A DNA stretch of 64,000 bases, taken from assembly GCF_030056705.1 (NCBI RefSeq), contig NZ_JASHIC010000013.1, positions 124,001 to 188,000 of the forward strand, read 5' to 3'. Positions 7,900 through 16,293 of the stretch are shown piece after piece (position 1 is the first letter of the stretch; the number at the start of each line of letters is the position of its first letter). The notes beneath the pieces were generated by a model. That model was not told the DNA's origin. It ran no database searches and saw only the letters and a program-made list of their open reading frames with translations. A program made the position numbers and the translations under genes. The stretch comes from Flectobacillus longus. Its GTDB lineage: Bacteria; Bacteroidota; Bacteroidia; Cytophagales; Spirosomataceae.

Positions 7900-9225
7900 T
7901 TATTTCTTTGGGAAATTAGGCAATTTCATTTTACCATCTTGTACACGGTTCATCATACGCATCATTTTGCGCATTTCTTCAAACTGCTTCAACAAGTTGT
8001 TGATTTGTTGAACCGAAGTACCCGAACCAGCAGCGATACGTTTCTTACGAGACATATCTAATAATTCTGGTTTCTGACGCTCTTTTGGAGTCATTGACTG
8101 AATAATTGCCTCAATTGGTGTGAAAGAATCATTCGAAATATCAACGTCTTTGATAGCCTGCCCCATCCCTGGAATCATACCCATCAAATCTTTGATATTA
8201 CCCATTTTCTTGATTTGTTGCAATTGAGAGTAGAAGTCCTCAAAACTAAATTGGTTTTGACGGATTTTCTTATTGATACGCTCTGCTTCTTCTTCGTCAA
8301 AGGCATTTTGTGCTCTTTCAACCAAGGAAAGCACGTCACCCATACCCAAAATACGGCTAGCCATACGATCTGGATAAAATTGGTCAAGAGCATCCATTTT
8401 CTCACCTGTCGAGATAAACTTGATTGGTTTCTCAACAACGTGACGAATCGAAAGCGCCGCACCACCACGAGCATCACCATCCAACTTAGTCAAAACTACC
8501 CCGTCAAAATTCAAACGGTCGTTGAATGCCTTGGCTGTATTTACTGCATCCTGCCCTGTCATAGAGTCTACTACGAACAAGGTTTCAGATGGTTTGATAG
8601 CTTCTTTTACTGCTGCAATCTCGTTCATCATGGCTTCATCTACAGCTAAACGACCCGCAGTATCGACAATGATTACTTTTTTACCCATTTTGCGAGCATA
8701 TTCTAACGCATTTTGGGCAATTTCTACAGCATTTTTATTTTCTGGTTCAGCATAAACTTCAACCTCTACCTGCTCTCCTAATACCTTCAACTGGTCAATC
8801 GCCGCAGGACGGTAAATATCGCAAGCAACTAGGAGTACATTACGACCCGATTTTTTGAGGTACTGAGCTAACTTACCAGAGAATGTAGTTTTACCAGAAC
8901 CTTGTAAACCAGCAATTAAGATAACAGAAGGGTCATTTTTGAGGTTGATACCTTGTACTTGTGAGCCCATCAATTTTACGAGTTCATCGTGTACAATTTT
9001 TACCAACATCTGACCTGGGTCAACTGCAATAACGATTTTTTGACCCATCGCTTCATCCTTGATGCGGTCGGTAATTTCTTTCGCTACTTTGTAGTTAACA
9101 TCGGCATCCATCAAAGCGCGACGGATTTCTTTCACTGTAGCGGCTACGTTAACGTCCGTGATACGTCCCTTACCTTTAAGGGTACGCATTGCGGTATTAA
9201 GTTTATTACTTAAATTCTCAAACAT
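7900..9225 (-). CDS. ffh: Signal recognition particle protein Ffh
   Basis: A 441-residue SRP54-type GTPase. The N-domain (residues 1-90) contains ADVNYKVAK. The G-domain has the P-loop GLQGSGKTT at 106-114, then DTAGR, TKLDGDARGGA and the FISTGEK block. The methionine-rich M-domain ends with SGTSVQQINNLLKQF and a cluster of methionines (EEMRKMMRMM), which binds signal peptides and 4.5S RNA. It delivers nascent membrane proteins to FtsY and the Sec translocon. It is transcribed alone, between a -7 box at 9270-9277 and a terminator at 7840-7869. Length and motifs are standard. Confidence 0.98.
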   Translation of the reverse strand: MFENLSNKLNTAMRTLKGKGRITDVNVAATVKEIRRALMDADVNYKVAKEITDRIKDEAMGQKIVIAVDPGQMLVKIVHDELVKLMGSQVQGINLKNDPSVILIAGLQGSGKTTFSGKLAQYLKKSGRNVLLVACDIYRPAAIDQLKVLGEQVEVEVYAEPENKNAVEIAQNALEYARKMGKKVIIVDTAGRLAVDEAMMNEIAAVKEAIKPSETLFVVDSMTGQDAVNTAKAFNDRLNFDGVVLTKLDGDARGGAALSIRHVVEKPIKFISTGEKMDALDQFYPDRMASRILGMGDVLSLVERAQNAFDEEEAERINKKIRQNQFSFEDFYSQLQQIKKMGNIKDLMGMIPGMGQAIKDVDISNDSFTPIEAIIQSMTPKERQKPELLDMSRKKRIAAGSGTSVQQINNLLKQFEEMRKMMRMMNRVQDGKMKLPNFPKK

Positions 9226-9269
9226 TGTCGGTTATAGCTAAAAATCTTATAGTTCATTCTATAGAACCG

Positions 9270-9277
9270 CAAAGGTA
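9270..9277 (-). promoter_or_regulatory. Predicted -7 box of ffh
   Basis: The minus strand reads TACCTTTG, an exact match to TAnnTTTG, 45 bases ahead of the ffh start. No clear -33 TTTG is visible at the right distance. Confidence 0.5.
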
Positions 9278-9467
9278 CAAAAAAAATTAAGCATTAGTAG
9301 TTTCATAAATTGCTAATTATTATCTTGTAATAGATATCCCTACCTCCAATTTATACTTACAAACTTTATATCCTTCCCCACAGATTTACAGAGGCTTGCA
9401 GACAAACAATGAGTTTGGCTTGCTACCATTCTTGATAATTATTGTTTTTGTTTACCTTTTATTATCA

Positions 9468-9498
9468 TTGATTCACCCATCTTCCTGAAATAATTTTG
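9468..9498 (+). promoter_or_regulatory. Predicted promoter of the small secreted-protein gene
   Basis: TTG at 9468-9470, a 20-base spacer and TAATTTTG at 9491-9498. The implied start of transcription, near 9505, makes the upstream ATG-like start at 9512 nearly leaderless and favours the ATG at 9578. Confidence 0.5.
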
Positions 9499-9577
9499 TG
9501 CACTCAATTTATTGTATTACAACTATTTAAAGCACCAACAAAACCATTTTATTTCATCAAACACATACAATACTTAT

Positions 9578-10033
9578 ATGAAAGCACCTCAAATCATCCT
9601 TTACGTAATTTGCTTAATCTGTTCAAGCTTTTTATCAAAAGCTCAATTTATTAGCATCGACGAAGCTCGCCATAAAGAAGTAAAAAAAGCAGGGAAAGCG
9701 GGTCTTTTTGTAGATATTCATCAAGATGAAAAAAATCCATTGATTTATAAAATTTTGATAAACCACACACAGGCTGAGTCAATTATGACTTATTTACGCC
9801 CTCGCAACTCTGCGGATTTCATCGAACAAAAGGATGCTAACTTAAAAGATTCCCATGTGATGCTCAACCTACATTTGGCTGGCTTAGAAGACGGTGAATA
9901 TACTTTTGTCGTAAAAACTGAAAATCAATTTTTTATCAAACATTTTCTGCTCACCAGTGGAGATTTAGTCTGTGAAAAGGTTGGAGGAAAAGAAGTATTA
10001 ACCATTAATAGACAAATTCAGACGGTAGATTAA
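9578..10033 (+). CDS. Small secreted protein of unknown function
   Basis: From the ATG at 9578 the product is 151 residues. It opens with a clear Sec signal peptide (MKAPQIILYVICLICSS, cleavage probably after SKA before QFIS). The rest is a compact beta-rich domain with no catalytic motif I recognise. The pattern (DIHQDEKNPLIYKILINH, NSADFIEQKDANLKDSHVMLN) resembles periplasmic proteins with an immunoglobulin-like or carboxypeptidase-regulatory-like fold, but this is only an impression. It converges on purU, with a 28-base perfect hairpin between them. Confidence 0.65.
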   Translation: MKAPQIILYVICLICSSFLSKAQFISIDEARHKEVKKAGKAGLFVDIHQDEKNPLIYKILINHTQAESIMTYLRPRNSADFIEQKDANLKDSHVMLNLHLAGLEDGEYTFVVKTENQFFIKHFLLTSGDLVCEKVGGKEVLTINRQIQTVD

Positions 10034-10045
10034 ATAAAGGGACAA

Positions 10046-10110
10046 AGCGTTAAAGTAACAAAGGCACAAAGTGATTATGATACACTTTGTGCCTTTGTTA
10101 CTTTAACGCT
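10046..10110. terminator. 28-base perfect inverted repeat, two-way terminator
   Basis: Arms 10046-10073 and 10083-10110 are perfectly complementary over 28 bases around a 9-base loop. The sequence is rich in the words GGCACAAAG and CTTTGTGCC that recur at 34756-34930. It separates the converging secreted-protein gene and purU. Confidence 0.75.
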
Positions 10111-10125
10111 GTTTACTTTTTGTTT

Positions 10126-10971
10126 TTACTCAAAAATAATTGTTCTGTTTCCAGCAATAAATACTCTATCTTCTAGTACTAGCTTAAGTGCTTTGGCAAG
10201 AACAATTTTCTCTACATCCCGTCCAGCAGCAGCCATTTCGGTAGCAGTTTTGGTGTGATTTACCGAAATCACATCTTGGAAAATAATCGGTCCCTCGTCC
10301 AAATCATCTGTCACAAAGTGGGCGGTTGCTCCGATAATCTTTACCCCACGTTCATACGCCTGACGATATGGATTAGCACCAATAAAAGCAGGTAAAAACG
10401 AGTGGTGAATATTGATTACTTTTCCTTTGTAACGCTCAGTAAAAGATGGAGTTAAAACACGCATAAATTTTGCCAACACCAAATAATCAAAACTGTAAGT
10501 AGCCAACAACTCATGAATTTGGTTTTCATGGTCTAATCTCGACGCCTCGTCGGTTCCTTTGGCAGGAATGTAATGAAACGGTATCCCGAAGCGCTCAGTT
10601 AATGAGCGTAATATCTCATGATTCCCAATTACGGCTAAAATATTGATGGGCAAGTCTTTAAACTCATTACGAATCAACAAATCACTGATACAATGATGCT
10701 CTTTGGTTACCAAAATCACAACATCTTTAATTTCTTTTTTAGAAAGGTTGATATTGGCTTTGTTGGGTAAAATACCTCTTAATCCATCTTCAATTTTTTC
10801 AGGGTCGCAATTTCCAGAAAAAGCCACACGCATAAAAAACTGATTGGTATCTCTTTCGACAAATTCGTCGGTTCTTTCTACATTGAGGTTATTAAAAAAT
10901 AATACTCCAGTGATTTTATGCACAAGCCCTTTTTCATCAGGGCAATCAATTCTTAATATATAATCCGTCAT
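10126..10971 (-). CDS. purU: Formyltetrahydrofolate deformylase PurU
   Basis: A 281-residue protein: an N-terminal ACT domain (about 1-85, opening DYILRIDCPDEKGLVHKIT) fused to a formyl-transferase-like catalytic domain. The signature HHSFLPAFIGANPY and the following TAHFVTDDLDEGPI carry the catalytic His and Asp, with Asn in INIHHSF. It hydrolyses 10-formyl-THF to formate and THF, balancing one-carbon pools and supplying formate for PurT. Length matches the family. It stands as a single gene with a -7 box at 11038-11045. Confidence 0.95.
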   Translation of the reverse strand: MTDYILRIDCPDEKGLVHKITGVLFFNNLNVERTDEFVERDTNQFFMRVAFSGNCDPEKIEDGLRGILPNKANINLSKKEIKDVVILVTKEHHCISDLLIRNEFKDLPINILAVIGNHEILRSLTERFGIPFHYIPAKGTDEASRLDHENQIHELLATYSFDYLVLAKFMRVLTPSFTERYKGKVINIHHSFLPAFIGANPYRQAYERGVKIIGATAHFVTDDLDEGPIIFQDVISVNHTKTATEMAAAGRDVEKIVLAKALKLVLEDRVFIAGNRTIIFE

Positions 10972-11037
10972 TTCAAAATTATTATAATGGCTAACAGCGA
11001 GCTATGATACTTTTACAACATAACTTTCAACAGCCTG

Positions 11038-11045
11038 CAAAATTA
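11038..11045 (-). promoter_or_regulatory. Predicted -7 box of purU
   Basis: The minus strand reads TAATTTTG (TAnnTTTG), 67 bases ahead of the start codon. No -33 match is obvious. Confidence 0.4.
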
Positions 11046-11196
11046 CTTATTCGTTTTACTAAATCGCTAATTATTACAGAATTAAAATACAAAAACTATA
11101 GAGTGTAGAGATTTGAATCATCACTAGAAGTTTAGATTCTATAAAATAAAACTTCAGCTCATAATCAAATTTTCAAATCTTCAAATTTGTACTCAT

Positions 11197-11607
11197 CTAC
11201 AATTGTATTTCCATTTTTACATATTCGATTCCTTCTTTTACGAAAGTATCCCCAGTGGCATCTAGTCCAAATTTTTGATAAAATGGTAATGCTGAAGTGC
11301 GTGCATGACACCAAAGTAATTGTACTTTATGTTTTTTCGAAAAATCAATCAAATGACTTAATAGTGCTGTTCCTAAGCCTTTCCCCTGTAAATGTTCGAG
11401 TGTAGCAAACTTTCGAAATTGTGCTTCTTGCCCTTCAATAAATAAAGAAATCACAGATACTAATTCTGAATCTAACCACAAGCCAAAATGAAGTCCATCC
11501 TCATCATTTTTGATTTTAACAAAATCTAAAGGATAATCTGGCCACATAACTTCATGACGAATAGGCCAAGTTTGATCTGCTGATATTTGCTTGATAATGT
11601 ATGTCAT
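11197..11607 (-). CDS. GNAT-family N-acetyltransferase
   Basis: A 136-residue single GNAT domain. The acetyl-CoA pyrophosphate loop is visible as EHLQGKGLGTALLSHLI (Q/R-x-x-G-x-G/A), and the C-terminal strand pattern ALPFYQKFGLDATGDTF is typical. The substrate is unknown. It is a single gene; a -7-like match (TAGGTTTG, minus strand, 11693-11700) lies 86 bases upstream. Confidence 0.85.
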   Translation of the reverse strand: MTYIIKQISADQTWPIRHEVMWPDYPLDFVKIKNDEDGLHFGLWLDSELVSVISLFIEGQEAQFRKFATLEHLQGKGLGTALLSHLIDFSKKHKVQLLWCHARTSALPFYQKFGLDATGDTFVKEGIEYVKMEIQL

Positions 11608-11692
11608 AGTTGGTATTTAAAATTGAAATATGCTAAATGTGAGTCTCAGTATTTATCTTGTCTTTTAGCATTTTAAGGTATTTGATAAACCT

Positions 11693-11700
11693 CAAACCTA
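11693..11700 (-). promoter_or_regulatory. Possible -7 box of the GNAT gene
   Basis: The minus strand reads TAGGTTTG. The distance to the gene is plausible, but no -33 element supports it. Confidence 0.3.
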
Positions 11701-11797
11701 AAGAAAAAAAGGCTAACTATATATTTTTTAGCAATGCTTTTCTGAAAAAACTATTGATTCTCACCTAATAATGTTCCCTACGTATCATAACATTCCG

Positions 11798-11805
11798 TAC
11801 ATTTG
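11798..11805 (+). promoter_or_regulatory. Predicted -7 box of icd
   Basis: TACATTTG matches TAnnTTTG 60 bases ahead of the icd start. The -33 region is weak. Confidence 0.5.
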
Positions 11806-11865
11806 CAGTCGAAATGCGCAAACTATTCACGCATCATTAATAACGCATAACGTTTTCATACAAAA

Positions 11866-13098
11866 ATGGGAAAAATTAAAGTTGAAAATCCTGTCGTTGA
11901 GCTTGATGGCGACGAAATGACTAGAATTATCTGGAAATTCATCAAGGATAAATTAATCATTCCTTACTTGGATTTGGATATCAAATATTATGATTTGGGC
12001 ATGGAGTACCGTGACGAAACCAATGACCAAGTTACAGTTGATGCTGCTGAGGCTATCAAGAAATACGGTGTAGGTATCAAATGTGCTACTATCACACCAG
12101 ATGAAGCTCGTGTAAAAGAATTCAACTTGAAACAAATGTGGAAATCACCAAACGGTACAATCCGTAACATCTTGGATGGTACTGTATTCCGTGAGCCTAT
12201 CGTTTGTTCAAATGTTCCTAGATTAGTTCCAAACTGGACTGCTCCAATTATGATTGGTCGTCACGCTTTTGGTGACCAATACAGAGCAACTGACTTTTTG
12301 ACAAAAGGAAAAGGTAAATTAACAGTTACTTTCACGCCAGAAGACGGTTCTGAACCACAAACTTTTGAAGTATTCAACTTCAAAAACGACGGTGTAGCAT
12401 TAACCATGTACAACACTGACGAGTCTATTCGTGGTTTTGCTCACTCATGTTTCAACATGGCATTGAGCAAAGGATGGCCTTTATATTTATCTACTAAAAA
12501 TACCATCTTGAAAAAATACGATGGTCGTTTCAAAGATATTTTTGAAGAAATCTACCAAGCAGACTACAAAGAGAAATTTGTAGCAGCTGGAATCGTTTAC
12601 GAACACCGTTTGATTGATGACATGGTAGCTTCTGCCTTGAAATGGAATGGTAACTTCGTATGGGCTTGTAAAAACTACGATGGTGACGTTCAGTCAGATA
12701 CAGTAGCACAAGGTTTCGGTTCATTAGGTTTGATGACTTCAGTATTGGTTACGCCAGATGGTACTGTAATGGAAGCTGAAGCAGCTCACGGAACTGTAAC
12801 TCGTCACTACCGTGACCACCAAGCTGGAAAACCTACTTCTACTAACCCAATTGCATCTATCTTTGCTTGGACTCGTGGTTTGGAATTCCGTGGTAAATTG
12901 GACGGTAACCAAGAGTTGATCAACTTTAGCCAAACTTTGGAAAAAGTATGTATCGAAACAGTTGAGTCAGGTAAAATGACTAAAGACTTAGCAGTGTGTA
13001 TCCACGGAAACAAAGTTTCTCATGGAGAACACTACTTATATACTGAAGAATTCTTGGCAGCAATTGACGAGAATTTGAAAGCTGCTTTGGCGAAATAA
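11866..13098 (+). CDS. icd: NADP-dependent isocitrate dehydrogenase, eukaryote-like homodimeric type
   Basis: A 410-residue protein that aligns along its whole length with the IDH1/IDH2 type rather than the E. coli type: [22 protein letters not shown] at the start (adenine side), [19 protein letters not shown] for isocitrate phosphate/substrate binding, [20 protein letters not shown] for metal and substrate, and [12 protein letters not shown] for the cofactor. It oxidises isocitrate to 2-oxoglutarate in the TCA cycle, giving NADPH. A 20-base stem terminator follows at once. Codon use is even and typical of a well-expressed gene. Confidence 0.96.
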   Translation: MGKIKVENPVVELDGDEMTRIIWKFIKDKLIIPYLDLDIKYYDLGMEYRDETNDQVTVDAAEAIKKYGVGIKCATITPDEARVKEFNLKQMWKSPNGTIRNILDGTVFREPIVCSNVPRLVPNWTAPIMIGRHAFGDQYRATDFLTKGKGKLTVTFTPEDGSEPQTFEVFNFKNDGVALTMYNTDESIRGFAHSCFNMALSKGWPLYLSTKNTILKKYDGRFKDIFEEIYQADYKEKFVAAGIVYEHRLIDDMVASALKWNGNFVWACKNYDGDVQSDTVAQGFGSLGLMTSVLVTPDGTVMEAEAAHGTVTRHYRDHQAGKPTSTNPIASIFAWTRGLEFRGKLDGNQELINFSQTLEKVCIETVESGKMTKDLAVCIHGNKVSHGEHYLYTEEFLAAIDENLKAALAK

Positions 13099-13120
13099 TT
13101 TTTGCTAAAATAGTTTTGAG

Positions 13121-13168
13121 AGGCCAAGCTTAGCCAAACTATATAGTTTGGCTAAGCTTGGCCTTTTC
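13121..13168 (+). terminator. Intrinsic terminator of icd
   Basis: A perfect 20-base inverted repeat (13121-13140 and 13145-13164) with the loop ATAT, followed by TTTT. Confidence 0.85.
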
Positions 13169-13222
13169 ATTGTTATAACTTAAAGTTACTTAAACTTTCA
13201 TAAAACTATTGGCGTAAGCAAT

Positions 13223-13300
13223 GAATTTATACTGTTTGAGCGAAGCGAGTTTATAAATTCTTGAATTTTTTGTTACTTTTTGTTTCAAGACAAAAAGTAA
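13223..13300. repeat. Two adjacent intergenic inverted repeats
   Basis: First repeat: GAATTTATA at 13223-13231 and TATAAATTC at 13252-13260 around a GAGCGAAGCGAG core. Second repeat: TTACTTTTTGT at 13273-13283 and its complement at 13290-13300, loop TTCAAG. Both lie between icd and the tRNA gene and look like members of dispersed Bacteroidota intergenic repeats. Confidence 0.5.
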
Positions 13301-13396
13301 GGCGAAGAATCTATTTTTAGAAATAGTATAACCAACTTCTTCCTACGATAATAGATAAATAAATAGCATTTTCTTTTAAATTGTAATCTTTATTTT

Positions 13397-13404
13397 TAAA
13401 TTTG
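13397..13404 (+). promoter_or_regulatory. Predicted -7 box of the tRNA gene
   Basis: TAAATTTG matches TAnnTTTG 36 bases ahead of the tRNA 5' end. Confidence 0.4.
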
Positions 13405-13439
13405 AAGCAATGTAATCTCCGACTAGAAGCAATCTTATC

Positions 13440-13522
13440 GGAGGTGCCAGAGCGGTCTAATGGAACAGCCTGAAAAGTTGTCGGTCTTAACAGACCCAAG
13501 GGTTCGAATCCCTTTCTCTCCG
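13440..13522 (+). tRNA. Class II (serine-type) tRNA with apparent GAA anticodon; irregular acceptor stem
   Basis: A T-arm AAGGG-TTCGAAT-CCCTT (13498-13514), a D-stem CCA/TGG (13447-13449, 13461-13463), an anticodon stem ACAGC/GTTGT with the 7-base loop CTGAAAA, and a long variable arm GGTCT-TAAC-AGACC make this a class II tRNA. The discriminator G13522 and variable arm favour serine identity. The middle of the loop reads GAA, one base from the serine anticodon GGA. The 5' acceptor side is two bases short: GGAGGTG against TCTCTCC leaves a T-C mismatch, or only a 5-6 bp stem if TG serves as positions 8-9. A -7 box and a terminator flank it, so it may be transcribed. It may be a degenerate tRNA-Ser or an unusual tRNA. 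Confidence 0.65.
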
Positions 13523-13532
13523 CAATTATACT

Positions 13533-13574
13533 AGCCCCCTCACTATCTTTCAACAGATTGGTGAGGGGGCTTTT
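13533..13574 (+). terminator. Terminator of the tRNA gene
   Basis: AGCCCCCTCAC (13533-13543) pairs perfectly with GTGAGGGGGCT (13561-13571), followed by TTTT. Confidence 0.75.
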
Positions 13575-13665
13575 GGATTCTATGAGACCTCTTTATCCAA
13601 AGGATAGCCTTTTTAGAAAAAAAATGTATATTAGAATTTTCATTCATTAAAATGCTTCATCATTC

Positions 13666-15018
13666 ATGAAAAAACACTACCTCCCGCTAATTTTATCATT
13701 TGCACTTTTTACAGAAGCTAACGCTCAAAAAATTGTTCAGCGTGATCCAGCCATCGAACAACTCGTTGCTGAAGTAAATGCTGATAGTTTGCAATCACAT
13801 ATCAAAAAATTGGTAAGTTTTGACACTCGTCATACCATGAGTACCACTACTGAAGAAAAACGTGGTATTGGGGCTGCAAGGCGTTGGGTCTTAAGCAGAT
13901 TCCAAGAATATGCCAAACAATCAGGTGGTCGTATGACAGCTATGATTGATTCGTGGGTACTCAAACCAGATGGCAAACGTGTCGACAAAGATCAAGATAT
14001 GGGTAATGTCATGGGGATTTTGAAAGGAACAGACCCGAACGACGACCGTATTTTTATCGTTTCGGGGCATATTGATAGCCGTGTAACCAATGTCATGAAT
14101 CGCGAAGCTACCGCCCCAGGAGCCAACGACGATGGTTCAGGTACAGCTACAGTTATTGAACTAGCTCGTGTGATGGCTAAAGCACAATTTCCAGCAACCG
14201 TTATTTTCTTGGTGGTTAGTGGTGAAGAACAAGGGCTTCTTGGGGCTGATTATTTAGCCCAAAAAGCAGTCAACGAAAAATGGAATATCGAGGCTATCAT
14301 GAATAATGATATTGTAGGTTCTAACAACAGTAATGAAACTAGAATCATAGACAACACTCGTGTTCGTATTTTTAGTGAAGGGCTTCCAGCTTTTGAGCTT
14401 GACAAAAAAGCGACTAGCATTCGCAATATGGGACAAGAAAACGATGGGAAAGCCCGTCAGTTAGCACGTTATGCTAAGGAAATTGGAGAAAGATATATAG
14501 ACAATTTGGAAGTAGTAATGGTGTATCGCAACGACCGCTTTTTACGTGGTGGCGACCATACGCCATTTGTCAATCGTGGTTTTGCAGCAGTTCGTGTCAC
14601 TGAGATGAACGAAAATTTTGACCATCAGCACCAAGATTTGCGTACTGAAAAAGGTACTCAATATGGAGATTTACCAGAGTTTATGGATTTTGAGTATTTG
14701 AGAAAAAATACTGCCATGAATTTAGCAACGTTGGCTAACTTAGCAAAAGCTCCAGCCACACCTCAGAATGTAACAATTGATACCAAATCATTGACCAACA
14801 GTACTACGTTATTTTGGCAAACACCAAAATCAGGTAAGGTAAAAGGATATTATGTATTAGTTCGTGAGACCTATCAGCCTTTCTGGCAAAAGAAAATTTT
14901 TACCACTAAAAATGGTATTAATATTCCTTACTCAAAAGACCATTATTTCTTTGCCGTACAAGCAGTTGGCGAAGATGGTAATGAAAGTTTACCCATATTG
15001 CCAAAAGTAGGAATGTAA
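13666..15018 (+). CDS. Secreted M28-family zinc aminopeptidase
   Basis: A 450-residue protein with a signal peptide (about 1-20, LFTEANA). The di-zinc M28 ligands appear in order: His135 (GHIDSR), Asp155 (ANDDGSG), Glu187/Glu188 (GEEQGLLGADYL), Asp215 (NNDIVG) and His298 (GDHTPF). The last 95 residues resemble a fibronectin type III domain (PATPQNVTIDTKSLTNS, then the WQTPKSGKVKGYYVL pattern), which may bind peptides or the cell surface. It probably trims exported peptides in the periplasm or outside. It is a single gene with a terminator at 15042-15082 shared with the converging Rpn gene. Confidence 0.9.
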   Translation: MKKHYLPLILSFALFTEANAQKIVQRDPAIEQLVAEVNADSLQSHIKKLVSFDTRHTMSTTTEEKRGIGAARRWVLSRFQEYAKQSGGRMTAMIDSWVLKPDGKRVDKDQDMGNVMGILKGTDPNDDRIFIVSGHIDSRVTNVMNREATAPGANDDGSGTATVIELARVMAKAQFPATVIFLVVSGEEQGLLGADYLAQKAVNEKWNIEAIMNNDIVGSNNSNETRIIDNTRVRIFSEGLPAFELDKKATSIRNMGQENDGKARQLARYAKEIGERYIDNLEVVMVYRNDRFLRGGDHTPFVNRGFAAVRVTEMNENFDHQHQDLRTEKGTQYGDLPEFMDFEYLRKNTAMNLATLANLAKAPATPQNVTIDTKSLTNSTTLFWQTPKSGKVKGYYVLVRETYQPFWQKKIFTTKNGINIPYSKDHYFFAVQAVGEDGNESLPILPKVGM

Positions 15019-15041
15019 GATTCTGTAGGTGTGTTGATAAA

Positions 15042-15082
15042 AGAGCCAAGAAATCAGTGTTAAAGCTGAGATTCTTGGCTCT
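15042..15082. terminator. Two-way terminator hairpin
   Basis: AGAGCCAAGAA (15042-15052) pairs with TTCTTGGCTCT (15072-15082) between the converging M28 and Rpn genes; the stem extends imperfectly inward. Confidence 0.7.
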
Positions 15083-15092
15083 CTTATTTGAA

Positions 15093-15989
15093 CTATAAAT
15101 TCGTAATTTCTTCCTCTGAAAGTCCTGTTAATTTTTGTATACTGGCAATATCAAGTCCCATCATTTTAGCTTGACGAGCAATATTTCGTTGTCCCTCTCT
15201 CAATCCCTCTTGAATACCTTTCTCCATTCCTTCTTGGATTCCTTTAAGGAGTCCTTCTTCATGGGCAGTTTCTACGGCATAGTCGTATGTGGCTTTGTTA
15301 TCCCTAAATACTTTGAGACTGTATTCGTACCTTTCCCAATCCTCTCTATCCATTTTGGCTAGTTCAGCTATCTGAAAAGCATGGGTAAATACTTCATCTT
15401 TGAACAATTCTGGTATGTTCTGAAAGTCTTCTAGGTTTTTGATAAAATATAGCCACTTATCTAATCGAGTATATAACTGGGATTCTTCTTTTCTGAAATT
15501 AGGCATTTCCAGATAGATATAGGTCAACTTGTCGTAGAAGACCTTTCCATGCTGATTTTTGAGATTGATGGTATGTACAACCTCTGATTTTTCAGGTTCA
15601 GATTCGTAATCATCAAAAGTGAAATCTAGCACGCCAATACAGTACACCGCTTTGAGATTGTAATTCCAGATACCTTTTTCGGCTTGCTCCCGAATCGGAA
15701 AAGTTGAGTAGTAAATAGTCCTTTCTCTGAAATAATTCTGTTTGGCTTTTTGTAATTCTACGATAAACTTTTCACCATTTTGATTTTCGCAATAGATGTC
15801 ATAAATGGCTTTTCGGTCATAAGGCGTAAAGCCTAATTGTTCATTGTTTTTGAAGGTGAGTTCTACGATTTGGTCTCTTTCGGGCAAAAGGGAGTTTAGG
15901 AAGTCAATAAGTTGTGGCTTACTGGCTTCTTCACCAAAGATTTTTTTGAACCCGAAGTCCGTAAATGGATTAAGATATTTTGCTTTCAT
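15093..15989 (-). CDS. Rpn-family recombination-promoting nuclease / PD-(D/E)XK transposase-like protein
   Basis: A 298-residue protein opening with the family signature YLNPFTDFGFKKIFGEE. The PD-(D/E)XK core is visible as Asp64 (YDIYCE) and Glu78-x-Gln80 (FIVELQK). The C-terminus carries the glutamate/glycine-rich heptad-like tail (EGLLKGIQEGMEKGIQEGL) and a terminal LTGLSEEEI helix seen across the family. E. coli RpnA-type proteins are DNA endonucleases that raise RecA-independent recombination. No terminal inverted repeats or partner transposase genes are seen, so there is no evidence that it moves itself. A -7 box lies at 16016-16023. Confidence 0.9.
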   Translation of the reverse strand: MKAKYLNPFTDFGFKKIFGEEASKPQLIDFLNSLLPERDQIVELTFKNNEQLGFTPYDRKAIYDIYCENQNGEKFIVELQKAKQNYFRERTIYYSTFPIREQAEKGIWNYNLKAVYCIGVLDFTFDDYESEPEKSEVVHTINLKNQHGKVFYDKLTYIYLEMPNFRKEESQLYTRLDKWLYFIKNLEDFQNIPELFKDEVFTHAFQIAELAKMDREDWERYEYSLKVFRDNKATYDYAVETAHEEGLLKGIQEGMEKGIQEGLREGQRNIARQAKMMGLDIASIQKLTGLSEEEITNL

Positions 15990-16293
15990 GTTTGTAAAGG
16001 AGTAGTTCTAAAATCCAAAGTTAGACAATTTTTAGGACTAAACATTTGTTAGCATACAAGTTTGATTTCCAATTGCTTGAGCAATTTAGACTTATTCTAT
16101 GGTGTGCATCACATTTCCTTTTTTAGCAATAGATCTTTTTGTGAAATCCTACTCTTTTTACTTGGTCTCCTTTTACTATAACTTCTTTCGAAGAATCAAA
16201 TAATACTTTTTCAATAAAAAGTTATGAAATTCCGCCAAAACATTCAACTATTCAAAGAATACTCCTAAATTCAAGTGTTAATTCTGAAACAAA
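15990..16293. other. Divergent intergenic region
   Basis: About 300 AT-rich bases between the divergent Rpn and hydrolase genes. Apart from the Rpn -7 box I see no structured element. Confidence 0.5.
16016..16023 (-). promoter_or_regulatory. Predicted -7 box of the Rpn gene
   Basis: The minus strand reads TAACTTTG, an exact TAnnTTTG match 27 bases ahead of the start. Confidence 0.45.

Larger units (their letters stand above)
9226..9577. other. Divergent intergenic region
   Basis: About 350 bases holding the ffh -7 box and the rightward promoter at 9468-9498. No 4.5S RNA-like hairpin and no open frame of note is seen. Confidence 0.6.

Noticed and set aside
8215-8649. 144-residue frame antisense to ffh
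   Set aside because: It is a shadow of the strongly conserved ffh gene.
9226-9577. 4.5S RNA next to ffh
   Set aside because: No GGAA-type apical hairpin or SRP RNA core was found in the gap.
13317-13553. 78-residue leftward frame (ERKGFEPLGLLRPT type)
   Set aside because: It is antisense to the tRNA gene; such frames are a known artefact of class II tRNA sequence.
15093-15989. Rpn gene as an active insertion sequence
   Set aside because: No terminal inverted repeats or target duplications at its borders; a terminator and a -7 box flank it as for an ordinary gene.
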